Shown: positions 17,486 to 25,656 of the stretch, one piece after another
How the letters are laid out: each line of letters starts with the position of its first letter
How positions within the stretch are numbered: position 1 is the stretch's first letter
Source of the DNA: Actinokineospora sp. NBRC 105648
GTDB taxonomy: Bacteria > Actinomycetota > Actinomycetes > Mycobacteriales > Pseudonocardiaceae
NCBI RefSeq assembly: GCF_030269645.1
Contig: NZ_BSTR01000005.1
Location: 120,601 to 184,600, forward strand
DNA length: 64,000 nucleotides
Direction of reading: 5' to 3'
The notes under the pieces: model-generated
Told to the model about the DNA's origin: nothing
The model's database searches: none
The model's input: the letters and a program-made list of their open reading frames with translations, nothing else
Program-made: the position numbers and the translations under genes

Positions 17486-18262
17486 ATGAAGGTTCGCACC
17501 CTGCTCCTGGGCCTGTTGGCCGCGGCGGCCACCGCGGTCGTCGCCCCGTCGGCCGCCACCGCCGCGCCCGAGGGCGGCCCGGTCATGACGCCCGCGATCG
17601 TGGGCGGCGGCAACGCGACGCAGACCTACAGCTTCATGGCGTCGCTGCAAAGCACCTCCGGCGGCCACTTCTGCGGTGGCTCGCTGATCAAGCCGAACTG
17701 GATCGTCACCGCCGCGCACTGCGTGCAGGGCAAGTCGGCGGCCAGCGTCCAGGCCCGGATCGGCACCACCAACCGGACCAGCGGCGGCACCGTCGCCCGG
17801 GCGTCGCGGATCATCGTGCACCCGAGCTACCGGACCGCGAACGACATCGCGCTGATCCAGCTCAGCACCAGCGTCACCCAGGCACCGGTGCGGGTCTCGA
17901 CCGCCTCCGGCGCCACCGGCACCGCCACCCGCATCATCGGCTGGGGCCAGACCTGCCCGCAGCCCGGCGGCTGCGGCGCCCCGGTCACCCTGCAGGAGCT
18001 CAACACCTCGATCGTCGCCGACGGCAGCTGCGGCGGGATCTCCGGCTCCATCGAGATCTGCACCAACAACCCCGGCGGCCGCGCGGGCGCCTGCTACGGC
18101 GACTCCGGTGGCCCGCAGATCAAGCAGGTCAGCGGCACGTGGGAACTGATCGGCGCCACCAGCCGCTCCGGCGGTGGCTCGCAGTGCGCCCAGGCCCCGT
18201 CGATCTACACCGACGTGGTCGCGCACAAGTCCTGGATCCAGGGCTACACGGGCGCGCTGTAG
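17486..18262 (+). CDS. Secreted S1-family serine protease
   Basis: The 258-residue precursor starts with a signal peptide (MKVRTLLLGLLAAAATAVVA, cleavage near ATAA-PEG). The mature enzyme has the IVGGGNAT activation-like N-terminus and the chymotrypsin-fold triad: His in TAAHC, Asp in NDIAL and Ser in GDSGGP. Six cysteines are positioned for disulfides. The residue at the trypsin Asp189 position is Gly (GACYGDSGG), so tryptic specificity is not expected. ATG 17486 is preceded by GGAAGGAGA. The product is exported by Sec or Tat and probably activated by removal of the short propeptide. A stem-loop terminator follows at 18318. Confidence 0.92.
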   Translation: MKVRTLLLGLLAAAATAVVAPSAATAAPEGGPVMTPAIVGGGNATQTYSFMASLQSTSGGHFCGGSLIKPNWIVTAAHCVQGKSAASVQARIGTTNRTSGGTVARASRIIVHPSYRTANDIALIQLSTSVTQAPVRVSTASGATGTATRIIGWGQTCPQPGGCGAPVTLQELNTSIVADGSCGGISGSIEICTNNPGGRAGACYGDSGGPQIKQVSGTWELIGATSRSGGGSQCAQAPSIYTDVVAHKSWIQGYTGAL

Positions 18263-18317
18263 TCGCGGTAGTCAGTCCCAGTACCGCTTAGACCCAAGCA
18301 CCGCTGGTCCTAGAACA

Positions 18318-18355
18318 GCGGCGGCCCCCACCCGGTCCCGGGTGGGGGCCGCCGC
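18318..18355 (+). terminator. Stem-loop terminator after the protease gene
   Basis: This is a perfect 16-bp inverted repeat, GCGGCGGCCCCCACCC / GGGTGGGGGCCGCCGC, with a 6-base loop (18334-18339), 55 bases after the protease stop. No U-tract follows, as is usual in actinomycetes. Confidence 0.8.
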
Positions 18356-18377
18356 GCGTGCCGGGGATGATGGACCG

Positions 18378-18590
18378 ATGCGCGACATCGAGATCCGAGA
18401 CGACATGATCCGACTCGGCCAACTGCTCAAGCTCGCGGGCGTGGCCGAGGACGGCGCGCACGCCAAGGACCTCCTCGACGCGGGCGAGGTGGCGGTCAAC
18501 GGCGAGCAAGAGTTCCGCCGCGGCAGGCAGGTACACCCCGGCGACCACGTGACGGTGGGCCGGGACGAGATCCGCGTCGCGACCCGCTGA
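18378..18590 (+). CDS. S4-domain RNA-binding protein (YaaA-like)
   Basis: The 70-residue protein is a stand-alone S4 domain: MIRLGQLLKLAGVAEDGAHA, LLDAGEVAVNGE, RRGRQVHPGDHVTV. S4 domains bind structured RNA, often rRNA. This short form belongs to the RNA-binding YaaA/YbcJ group whose target is unsettled. ATG 18378 has no clear ribosome binding site and follows the terminator stem-loop by 22 bases. It is followed by a heptamer repeat array. Confidence 0.85.
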   Translation: MRDIEIRDDMIRLGQLLKLAGVAEDGAHAKDLLDAGEVAVNGEQEFRRGRQVHPGDHVTVGRDEIRVATR

Positions 18591-18638
18591 CGGAGTCGCT
18601 AACGGTTCCCTGGACAACCGCTCGGCAGGCCAGCCGCC

Positions 18639-18718
18639 GGCTCCCGGCTCCCGGCTCCCGGCTCCCGGCTCCCGGCTCCCGGCTCCCGGCTCCCGGCTCC
18701 CGGCTCCCGGCTCCCGGC
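18639..18718. repeat. Heptanucleotide tandem array, 11 x GGCTCCC
   Basis: Eleven perfect head-to-tail copies of GGCTCCC run from 18639 to 18715, followed by a partial GGC. The array is between the S4 gene and the 3' end of the L,D-transpeptidase gene, outside any gene. It is perfect, so it is either recent or actively homogenised and likely to vary in copy number. It could be C/G-rich structured DNA (G-runs of three every seven bases on the minus strand). Confidence 0.95.
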
Positions 18719-18821
18719 GAGCATGCCCTGGGCCGCGGGCCGCTACCTGCGGTCACTCCACCTGCGACGCCGTTCGCACCCAAGTCCTAACGCGACCGCC
18801 ACTCCCCAGCGGCACCAACGT

Positions 18822-18857
18822 GAACGGGGTCGACCACCGCGGTGGTCGACCCCGTTC
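18822..18857 (-). terminator. 36-bp perfect palindrome, terminator of the L,D-transpeptidase gene
   Basis: GAACGGGGTCGACCACCG and its exact complement form a perfect palindrome centred between 18839 and 18840, 15 bases past the minus-strand stop codon at 18872. In RNA it would form an 16-18 bp hairpin, consistent with termination of the minus-strand gene. Confidence 0.75.
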
Positions 18858-18871
18858 CCGGACGTTTCGCC

Positions 18872-20086
18872 CTACTTCTTGCCGCCTGCCTTCCAGGTCT
18901 CCCACGGGACCTGCCAGACGCTCAGCCCGTCCCACGGCTCCAGGGCCGGGCCGCCGGAGTTCTGCACCACCACGATGTCGCCCTTGTTCGAGATGCTCTG
19001 CAACCAGGTGGCGTTCTCGGTGGACATGTTGATGCAGCCGTGGCTGACGTTGCGGACGCCCTGGTCGCGCACCGACCACGGGGCCGAGTGGTAGAAGATC
19101 CCGCTGTTGGACATCCGGCTCGCCACCGCGACCTTGGTGCGGTAGCCGCCCGCGGCGTCGGCGGGGACGCCGTAGGTGGAGGAGTCCATCACGTAGTTCG
19201 TGTGCTCGCTCATGATCGTGTACGTACCGTAGGGCGTCTCGTGGCCCTTCTTGCCCAGCGCGACCGGGATGGTGCGGGCGACGGCGCCGTTGACCGTGAC
19301 GGTCATCTGGTGCGTCCCGCCGTCGGCGACCGCCACCACCGAGTCACCGATCGTGATGGTGGCCTTGCGGTCCTCCCGGCCGAAGACCCCGTTGCCGAAG
19401 TGCTTGCCGTAGACGGCCGCGTCGACCACGACCGAGGTGCCCGACTTCCAGTACTCCTTGGGCCGCCACTGCACCTCCTTGTCGCTGAACCAGTAGAACG
19501 CGCCCTCCGCCGCCGGGGTCGCGGTGATCGTGATGGCCTTCTCCACGGCCGCCTTGTCCCCGATCGAGGCGTCGAAGTAGAAGGCCAACGGCTGACCCAC
19601 GCCGACCTTCTGCCCATCGAGCGGATTCATCGACAACGACGCCTGGCGCTTCGCCTTGGCGGTGGTGAACGTGGAGGAGGAGGTGGCGGGCTTGCCGCCG
19701 GAGTCCTGGCCCGTGGCCTTGGTGGTGTAGGTCTTGCCGTAGCCCAGCGCCTCAGTGTTCCGCCAGGTCGCGCCGTCGGCCGCGAGCGCGCCCGGAACAG
19801 CCTTGCCGTCCTGCCCGGTGACGACGACCTCGGTGAGCTTGCCGCCGGTAGCGGCCACCGTGACCGGCTCCCCCGGCGCCACCTCGGCCGCCTTGTCCGC
19901 CGGGGTCAACGCCAAGGCCAGCGGCTTCGGCGCGGGCGCCGAGCTCGTGCTGGTCGCCGTCGCCTCAGAACTCACCGCACCGCTCGACGGCGCCGACTCA
20001 GCGGAGTTGCTGGTGCACCCAGCCACCGCGACCGCCAGCACCCCGACCAGTCCAACCCACGCCCTCGCGCGTCCACCCCTGGACAT
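18872..20086 (-). CDS. L,D-transpeptidase lipoprotein
   Basis: The 404-residue precursor has a lipoprotein signal peptide (VGLVGVLAVAVAGC; Cys is the lipid-attachment site), a Ser/Ala-rich linker, Ig-like domains of the LdtMt2 type, and a C-terminal YkuD catalytic domain with the signature HGCINMSTENA (catalytic Cys). These enzymes make 3-3 cross-links in peptidoglycan outside the membrane and are the targets of carbapenems in actinobacteria. Upstream blocks TPYGTYTIMSEHTNYVMDSS and GIFYHSAPWSV are also typical. ATG 20086 is preferred, with weak AGGG upstream; GTG 20110 is an alternative. It ends in a strong palindromic terminator. Confidence 0.93.
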   Translation of the reverse strand: MSRGGRARAWVGLVGVLAVAVAGCTSNSAESAPSSGAVSSEATATSTSSAPAPKPLALALTPADKAAEVAPGEPVTVAATGGKLTEVVVTGQDGKAVPGALAADGATWRNTEALGYGKTYTTKATGQDSGGKPATSSSTFTTAKAKRQASLSMNPLDGQKVGVGQPLAFYFDASIGDKAAVEKAITITATPAAEGAFYWFSDKEVQWRPKEYWKSGTSVVVDAAVYGKHFGNGVFGREDRKATITIGDSVVAVADGGTHQMTVTVNGAVARTIPVALGKKGHETPYGTYTIMSEHTNYVMDSSTYGVPADAAGGYRTKVAVASRMSNSGIFYHSAPWSVRDQGVRNVSHGCINMSTENATWLQSISNKGDIVVVQNSGGPALEPWDGLSVWQVPWETWKAGGKK

Positions 20087-20264
20087 AGCGACCCTGCCGT
20101 TCCTGCTCACACCCAAGCCCCGACCTGTACGAACAGTGTGCCCGACCAGACGACACGATGGAGTGGCACTGTCCAATCCGATATGCGGACCCCCCTGATT
20201 TCTGCCCGGCAGACACCCTGTGCTAACTTTTCTCCCGTCAGCGGGGAGAGCAAGACCCCGGCTA

Positions 20265-20340
20265 GCGCCGCTAGCTCAACTGGCAGAGCAGCTGGCTCTT
20301 AACCAGCGGGTTCGGGGTTCGAGTCCCTGGCGGCGCACCA
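20265..20340 (+). tRNA. tRNA-Lys (CTT), integration site of the element
   Basis: The complete cloverleaf includes encoded CCA: acceptor GCGCCGC/GCGGCGC, D arm GCTCAACTGGCAGAGC, anticodon stem GCTGG/CCAGC with loop CTCTTAA (anticodon CTT), and T arm CGGGG-TTCGAGT-CCCTG. The minus-strand integrase frame ends inside it at 20271, as expected when an element has inserted at the 3' end of a tRNA gene and restored it. Confidence 0.96.
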
Positions 20341-21878
20341 CAGATCCCCAGGTCAACTTCTACGTTGACCTGGGGATTTGCTGTTTCACAGGAATCTTGG
20401 TGTGTGTCCACTGTGGTCTGCTGCGGGCCCGAGGAGGGCCCGAGAAGACGCGCCGACGCCCGAGGGATGATCAACGCGGTCTTCTCGGCCGCGTCCCGGG
20501 CTACCTGGGTGAGCACGTTGGTGTAGAGATTGCTGGTCGTGGTGATCGAGGCGTGTCGCAGCATGGTCTGAACAATCTTCATCTCCACCCCCGCCGCCAG
20601 CGCGGTCGTCGCCGCACCGTGACGCAGGTCGTGCAGCCGGATCGGCGGTAGCCCGGCCTGGCGGGTCAGGAACTGGAACAGGGCGGTGACATCGGCGGGG
20701 TGCAGTGCGCTGCCGTCGACGTCGGTGAACACCAGTCCGGTCTCCACCCACGCATCCCTTGTGGCCTGCTTGTCCGCCGCCTGCTGCGCGAGATGAAGTT
20801 GCAGGACCAGGACGGTGCCCGCGTCGAGAGCGACGGTCGCGGCGGAGTCGTCCGTCTTGGGTCGGGCGTGGCCGGTCTCCCACCCGTACTGGACGATCTG
20901 GTTGAGCACGTCGATCGTGCCCGCCCGCAGATGCGTGTCGACCTTCCGCAGACCACACCCCTCACCACGGCGGAGACCGACGTGGGCGATGAGGTGGAAC
21001 AGGGCGTAGAGCCGGTGCTGGGCGATGTGATCGAGGAACAAGCCGGTCAGGTCCGGGGTCCAGACCATCACCGGGGAGGGCACCTCACCGGTCTCCAGCC
21101 AGTGCTCGATGCGTTCCGGGGTCCAGATCATCGGCTTCGGGCGGTCCGAGGGCGGCATCTCGACCCACTTGGCCGGGTTGAACGTGATCAACTCCGCCCG
21201 AATCGCGTCATTGAGCGACTTGCGCAACGTCTCCCGGATGCGCTGCATCGACGTCACCCCCACAGGACGCTGATACCTCACCGCCGCGATCCGCGCCTGA
21301 TCCTTGCTCGCGCGCGCATTGGTGATCTCGTCGTTGTGCTCGGCGATCTGCTCGAACATGTCCCCGACATGAGCCACCCGGATCTCGTTGATCCGCAAGC
21401 CCCCCAGGTACGGGATCAGGTAGAGACGGATGTGGGACTCGTAACTGCGATAGGTATTACGGGCCAGCCGCTTGCGCCCTGGCAACCACTGCAGCAGCCA
21501 CTCCTCCAGCGTGGGGTGGACCAGTACCGGCAGGTTGGCCTTGAGGAGTTGGCGGATCTGGTCGACCGGGGGCAGCGCCCGCTTGGCCTTGATCGCCGTG
21601 GCGATCGCGTCCCCGACCCGCCGCAACGCCTCGACCGCGCCCGGTTTGGGCAAGGCCAGCAGCTCCCGGGCATGATCCAGCTCCGCCTGCGCCTCGGTCG
21701 CAGAGTCGAATCCGGCTCGGCGGCGAGGCCTGCGGGCACCACCGGCGTCGGCGGGCAGTTCGATGCGATAGGACCACTGCCCGTGGCCGCTGCGTTTGAG
21801 CTTGGGACAGGACGTGCCCAGCTCCTTGCCGTCGCTGCCGCGGCAGGAGCACCGTCGAAATACCGATCCCAGGGCCAC
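20271..21878 (-). CDS. int: Tyrosine-type site-specific integrase
   Basis: The ~535-residue recombinase has an N-terminal arm-binding/zinc-ribbon-like region (RRCSCRG..GTSCPKL), a core-binding SAM-like domain and a C-terminal catalytic domain. The catalytic residues are Arg in HVGLRRGEGCGL, His-x-x-Arg in LHDLRHG, His in RHASITTT and the nucleophile Tyr in SNLYTNV. The frame runs through the terminator hairpin into the tRNA-Lys gene, so the last ~20 residues (ending KSQLLCQLS) are encoded by the tRNA complement. GTG 21878 is preferred because GGAGG lies 8 bases upstream; GTG 21893 is also open. It catalyses integration and, with an excisionase, excision of the element. Confidence 0.93.
   Translation of the reverse strand: MALGSVFRRCSCRGSDGKELGTSCPKLKRSGHGQWSYRIELPADAGGARRPRRRAGFDSATEAQAELDHARELLALPKPGAVEALRRVGDAIATAIKAKRALPPVDQIRQLLKANLPVLVHPTLEEWLLQWLPGRKRLARNTYRSYESHIRLYLIPYLGGLRINEIRVAHVGDMFEQIAEHNDEITNARASKDQARIAAVRYQRPVGVTSMQRIRETLRKSLNDAIRAELITFNPAKWVEMPPSDRPKPMIWTPERIEHWLETGEVPSPVMVWTPDLTGLFLDHIAQHRLYALFHLIAHVGLRRGEGCGLRKVDTHLRAGTIDVLNQIVQYGWETGHARPKTDDSAATVALDAGTVLVLQLHLAQQAADKQATRDAWVETGLVFTDVDGSALHPADVTALFQFLTRQAGLPPIRLHDLRHGAATTALAAGVEMKIVQTMLRHASITTTSNLYTNVLTQVARDAAEKTALIIPRASARLLGPSSGPQQTTVDTHQDSCETANPQVNVEVDLGICGAPPGTRTPNPLVKSQLLCQLS
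20293..20340. other. Probable attL region (3' half of tRNA-Lys)
   Basis: Tyrosine integrases of actinomycete elements commonly recombine within the anticodon-to-3'-end part of a tRNA gene. The integrase lies immediately inside the element and converges on the tRNA. The exact core cannot be set because the matching attR is not seen in this window. Confidence 0.5.
20344..20377. terminator. Bidirectional terminator hairpin after tRNA-Lys
   Basis: A perfect 14-bp inverted repeat, ATCCCCAGGTCAAC / GTTGACCTGGGGAT, with a 6-base loop lies four bases after the tRNA. It terminates the tRNA on the plus strand; on the minus strand it falls within the last codons of the integrase, where it might instead be an integrase arm-type site. 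Confidence 0.7.
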
Positions 21879-21989
21879 CGGGACCACCTCCACTCTGTTC
21901 GGTGGTGTTTCGGGCCCGGGATCCTCGCGCTGCGCGCACCCAGCGGGTAGCCCGAGAGCCCGACACGCCCGAGGCGTGGAACAACCCCG

Positions 21990-22223
21990 TCAGGCCGCCC
22001 CGCGGGCGGGCTCCAGGCCGAGTAGCCGCAGCAACCCGGCGGTCGGCACCCGGTAGGAGCCGCCGACCCGGATCAACGGGCACGGGAACTCCTCCGCCCT
22101 GGCCATCGCGTAGGCGGTCGTGCGCCCGATCCCCAAGGTCCGCGCCGCGGTCATCAGATCCACCGTCACCGGCAACGCAGCGAGATCACCGAAGGTCAAC
22201 ACCGGCCGATCCGTGCCGGTCAC
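21990..22223 (-). CDS. Small HTH protein, excisionase candidate
   Basis: The 77-residue protein has an AlpA/MerR-type helix-turn-helix: [20 protein letters not shown], then [20 protein letters not shown]. Such proteins bend DNA as recombination directionality factors or regulate integrase. GTG 22223 overlaps the stop of the upstream methyltransferase (GTGA), so it is made by coupled translation at the end of the methyltransferase operon. The integrase follows after 111 bases. Role as excisionase is inferred from position and fold. Confidence 0.8.
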   Translation of the reverse strand: MTGTDRPVLTFGDLAALPVTVDLMTAARTLGIGRTTAYAMARAEEFPCPLIRVGGSYRVPTAGLLRLLGLEPARGAA

Positions 22224-23053
22224 CCCTGAACCTCCGGCCCCGCGAGACGGCACCAGGCGATCTCGTGGCACGCGGGATCGAGGTCGATCCCCACGAACCG
22301 GCGCCCCGACCTCACCGCGGCGACACCGGTCGTGCCACTACCCGAGAACGGGTCAAGCACCACACCACCCGATCGGCACCCCAGCCCGATGGCCCGCTCG
22401 GCCAACTCCACCGACCCCGTCGCGATGTGCCCCCACCGTGCCCGCGGCGCACGCATCGACCACACCCCACCCTCCGCGCTCCCCGAACCGTCACGGCTCG
22501 CCCCGAGGGCGAGGACGAAGAGCGTCTCGTAGGTCTGGGACAGTCGATCCCGCGTGCTCTCCGGGCGGGCGTTGGGCTTGCACCACACGATCGCCTCCCG
22601 CAACAACCAACCACGCTTCACCAGAGCGAACGCCACCCGCCACGGAACGCCCTGCAGGTCCTTCGGACGAGTGCGTGACTGCGGCGGCCTTCCCCTGCCC
22701 TGACTCAGCCCCGACCGACGGGTCGCCGTCACCGAGGTCGAGCCGGTGGCGATGTAGTTGCCCCACGATCCGCCGTAGGTGTCGCCCAAGTTCAGCCACA
22801 CCGTGCCCGTATCGGTAAGCACACGCGCCACCTCGTCGAACACATCGGCCAGGGCATCCACATATTCATCCACTGTGGACTCTTTCCCGTACTGCCCGGC
22901 GACGTTGTAGTCCCGCTGCCCCCAGTACGGCGGCGAAGTCACCACACAATCCACCTGCCGATCCGGCAAGGTTCGCAGCACCCGCAGAGCGTCCCCGACG
23001 ATCAACCGCACTGCCCCAGGTTTCTCCGACCGATCCGGTCCGGGCTTGCCCAT
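22220..23053 (-). CDS. DNA methyltransferase 1 (N4/N6, TSPPY type)
   Basis: The 277-residue beta-class amino-methyltransferase has catalytic motif [13 protein letters not shown] (~residues 39-49) near the N-terminus and the SAM-binding motif [20 protein letters not shown] with VGIDLDP near the C-terminus (order IV...I). Internal blocks [13 protein letters not shown] and [20 protein letters not shown] are shared with the two neighbouring methyltransferases. ATG 23053 is chosen because GGGAGG lies 5 bases upstream. It modifies cytosine-N4 or adenine-N6 in a sequence that cannot be predicted. No restriction endonuclease gene is adjacent. It may protect the element from host restriction or mark its DNA. 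Confidence 0.85.
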   Translation of the reverse strand: MGKPGPDRSEKPGAVRLIVGDALRVLRTLPDRQVDCVVTSPPYWGQRDYNVAGQYGKESTVDEYVDALADVFDEVARVLTDTGTVWLNLGDTYGGSWGNYIATGSTSVTATRRSGLSQGRGRPPQSRTRPKDLQGVPWRVAFALVKRGWLLREAIVWCKPNARPESTRDRLSQTYETLFVLALGASRDGSGSAEGGVWSMRAPRARWGHIATGSVELAERAIGLGCRSGGVVLDPFSGSGTTGVAAVRSGRRFVGIDLDPACHEIAWCRLAGPEVQG

Positions 23054-23079
23054 CTCAGCCTCCCGCTGGTGCCGGGTGA

Positions 23080-24438
23080 TCACGCGGCCCGAGCCTGCGG
23101 CACATTCCCGGGCGCGGGTCTGACCGGGAGTCCATGGAGTGCACGGGCCCGCTGACGGGGGTCGTGGACCCGCCAAGTGGCCAGGCGGCAGTAATCGGCG
23201 CTGGCGTCGATCGAGATGCCGTGCCGCCCGTGCACGGACGCGACCAACGCGGTAGTGCCAGTGCCGCCGAACGGATCGAGCACGACTGCCGGCCGCGTGG
23301 AGGCGGAGGTGTCGGGGCACTCGCAGGTCTCGGCGTAGTCGGTGGGGTTGGTCAGGAGGAGCTCACGGGCGTAACCGCCCAGCACGCCGCGGGCGTGCGC
23401 GGCCAAGCCGACGGTGTCGAAGGCGTTGCTGCCCGCACCGGACTGAGTCGCGCTACCCCGACGAGTGTCACTCAGACCGACCGCTCTCAAGGCCGCCAGA
23501 TGCCGGGGCTCCAGACCTGCCTGCTCGGCCAACTCCAGCGCCCGGCGGGTCTGCGGACGCGAGAGGTCCAGAGCGTAGCCGAGCGGCACCCGACGTCGAC
23601 CCTGACCGCTCCGCGTGCAGATCGCATGCGGGGACCAACCCAGGACCAGGCGCCGCGGCCACTCCACCGGGAACGACGCGAAGTGATCCACCCCCAATTC
23701 CCTTGGAATCCGCAACGCTTGCGGAGCGATCTCCCACACCGACCCGGGCAGCCGCCCACCCGGATGGCAGAACCGCGCCGGGTCCAGCGTGTTCGGGGAA
23801 CCCGGGGTGAACCGGTCCCCGGCACGGTAGGCACGGGTCGCGCGAGCCAACGACGATGCCGCGTGCGGCTCGCGAAGCTCGTCGATCGCGGTGTAGTAGC
23901 GCGGCTGAAGGACGAAGTGGAACCACGTCTCGTGGCTGCGGCGCACCCGGTCCCGGACCGATTCGGGCATCCCCCGCGGCTTCGACCAGATGATCTCCGC
24001 GCGCAGGATCAGCCCGAGTTCATCGACACACCGCAGGGCGTAGCGCCAGGGGATACCGGTCAGCGACTTCACCGGCACGGCCCTCGTGGGCAAGGTGGCA
24101 GATCCGCGGGCGCCTCGGTTGCCGCGGCTCGTGCCGTTGTACTTGTCACCGAGATTGAGGAACAGCGAACCGGAAGGCTTGAGGACTCGCACCATCTCCC
24201 GGGTGCACGCCAACAGGGACTCGATGTACTCGTGCGGACTTGCCTCGGCGCCCAACTGGCCGGGGTACGGACGACCACCGTCCTGATAGGAGCGAAACCC
24301 GAAGTACGGGGGCGAGGTCACCACGAGGTCGACGCTGTCGTCTGCCAGCGGTAGTGCTCGGGCGTCGCCCTGCAGGATGGTCGGCTCCACGACACGGTCG
24401 TCTCGGGCCGGCGTGTGTTCGGGTTTGAACTTGGTCAT
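23080..24438 (-). CDS. DNA methyltransferase 2 (N4/N6, TSPPY type)
   Basis: A 452-residue relative of the neighbour, with motif [22 protein letters not shown] (~residues 41-60), LNLGDKYNG, the shared block [20 protein letters not shown], a target-recognition-like middle region ([27 protein letters not shown]), and motif [21 protein letters not shown] near the C-terminus. A ~70-residue stretch between [10 protein letters not shown] and [13 protein letters not shown] contains several cysteines and may bind zinc. ATG 24438 overlaps the stop of methyltransferase 3 (ATGA), so translation is coupled. Recognition sequence unknown. Confidence 0.85.
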   Translation of the reverse strand: MTKFKPEHTPARDDRVVEPTILQGDARALPLADDSVDLVVTSPPYFGFRSYQDGGRPYPGQLGAEASPHEYIESLLACTREMVRVLKPSGSLFLNLGDKYNGTSRGNRGARGSATLPTRAVPVKSLTGIPWRYALRCVDELGLILRAEIIWSKPRGMPESVRDRVRRSHETWFHFVLQPRYYTAIDELREPHAASSLARATRAYRAGDRFTPGSPNTLDPARFCHPGGRLPGSVWEIAPQALRIPRELGVDHFASFPVEWPRRLVLGWSPHAICTRSGQGRRRVPLGYALDLSRPQTRRALELAEQAGLEPRHLAALRAVGLSDTRRGSATQSGAGSNAFDTVGLAAHARGVLGGYARELLLTNPTDYAETCECPDTSASTRPAVVLDPFGGTGTTALVASVHGRHGISIDASADYCRLATWRVHDPRQRARALHGLPVRPAPGNVPQARAA

Positions 24439-25640
24439 GCCGCGGCCCTCGCATCCCCGTTGCTGCCGCTGTCAAGGCGGAGACGCCGGATCCCGATCCT
24501 GTGGTATTCGGGGTTCAGGTCGATTCCCACGTACTCGCGTCCGAGTCGGCGGGCGGCCATGCCTGTCGTGGCGGCCCCGGAGAAGGGGTCGAGAACCACT
24601 CCCTGTGGTGGACACCCGGCCGCGATGCACCGTAGCGGGATGTCGATCGGGAAGGCCGCGAAGTGCGCTTCGCGAAGCGGGCGGGTGGACATCGACCAGA
24701 CGTCGCCGGGGTTCTTTCCGCTGGGGTGTCGTGCGTCGTGTTGGCGGCCGGTGGGTGCGAGTGAGTCTCCGCGCCACCTGGGCATGGCGGTGCGATTCGC
24801 GCCGTACCTGCCGGTGGCAGTGTGTCCTCGCCTGCGGGCAGTGGCATCGATCCCGGCATGGCGCCCCTTGTTGTTGCCGCCGATCACGATGTGCTGGCCG
24901 ATAGCTTCCGGGCGGGCTAACGGCTCCCGGATGGCGTCGAGGTCGAAGTAGTACTTCCGCTGTCGGGTAAGCAGAAATATGGTCTCGTAGCGGTTCGACA
25001 ACCGGTCCTGCACGGACTCCGGCATCGCGTTGGGCTTGTGCCAGATGATCGCGTTGCGGAGAATCCACCCGTCGGCCTGGAGGGCGAACGCAGTCCGCCA
25101 CGGCATGCCCAGCAGGTTCTTTGGAGGCAGCGCACGAGTCCGGTCGACCGCAGCGGCGCGCACCGAGTCCCGCAGCGTCGTGGCCGCGGCGGCGCCGTGC
25201 AGGGTGCTGTTGGCCATCGGGTCGCGGGTGCGGCCCGGCGGTTGCGCGCTGTAGGAGTCGCCGAGGTTCAGCCAGACCGTCCCGTCCGGAACCAGCACAC
25301 GGTGCAGTTGTGCGAACACATCACGCAGCCGGTTGATGTAGTCCTGGGGTGTGGCTTCGAGGCCGTGCTGTCGATCTTCACGGAGAGCACCGCACCGTTC
25401 GCATCGCCGATGCTGCAGCGCGGGATCGTCAGTCTCGGCTGCCGCGTGGCGAACCTTGCTGTGCTCGCAGTCCCGCGCGCCGCCGACCCATCGGCCGGTG
25501 CCGTAGTCGCGCAGCCCGTAGTAAGGCGGGCTTGTGACGACGCAGTGCACCGACGAGTCCGGCATGGCCGACAGGACGTCGGTGGCGTCGCCGCAATGCA
25601 GCGTGACACCGTCGGAGTCCCAAAATGGAATGGATGTCAT
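24435..25640 (-). CDS. DNA methyltransferase 3 (N4/N6, TSPPY type)
   Basis: The 401-residue protein begins MTSIPFWDSDGVTLHCGDAT, has motif IV TSPPYYGLRDYGTGRWVGGA, a Cys4-like insert (DCEHSK...RRCERCGALRE), LNLGDSYSAQ, the shared GMPWRTAFALQADGWILRNA and KPNAMPESVQDRLSNRYETI, then a target-recognition region (NPGDVWSMSTRPLREAHFAA) and motif I DPFSGAATTGMAARRLGREY. This layout is typical of cytosine-N4/adenine-N6 phage and plasmid methyltransferases. ATG 25640 is chosen over far-upstream starts, which would only add out-of-family residues from the next gene's alternate frame. Confidence 0.87.
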   Translation of the reverse strand: MTSIPFWDSDGVTLHCGDATDVLSAMPDSSVHCVVTSPPYYGLRDYGTGRWVGGARDCEHSKVRHAAAETDDPALQHRRCERCGALREDRQHGLEATPQDYINRLRDVFAQLHRVLVPDGTVWLNLGDSYSAQPPGRTRDPMANSTLHGAAAATTLRDSVRAAAVDRTRALPPKNLLGMPWRTAFALQADGWILRNAIIWHKPNAMPESVQDRLSNRYETIFLLTRQRKYYFDLDAIREPLARPEAIGQHIVIGGNNKGRHAGIDATARRRGHTATGRYGANRTAMPRWRGDSLAPTGRQHDARHPSGKNPGDVWSMSTRPLREAHFAAFPIDIPLRCIAAGCPPQGVVLDPFSGAATTGMAARRLGREYVGIDLNPEYHRIGIRRLRLDSGSNGDARAAA

Positions 25641-25656
25641 GTTTCGAGTCCCCCGG

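Noticed and set aside
18496-18783. Minus-strand frame with GSREPGA repeats
   Set aside because: It is only the translation of the heptamer array and has no start signals or homologous feel.
20271-20330. Possible separate peptide ending NPLVKSQLLCQLS
   Set aside because: This is the known artefact of translating the complement of tRNA-Lys; kept only as the integrase tail.
23134-24354. Plus-strand frame of about 406 codons opposite methyltransferase 2
   Set aside because: Antisense to a gene with clear catalytic motifs; no family features.
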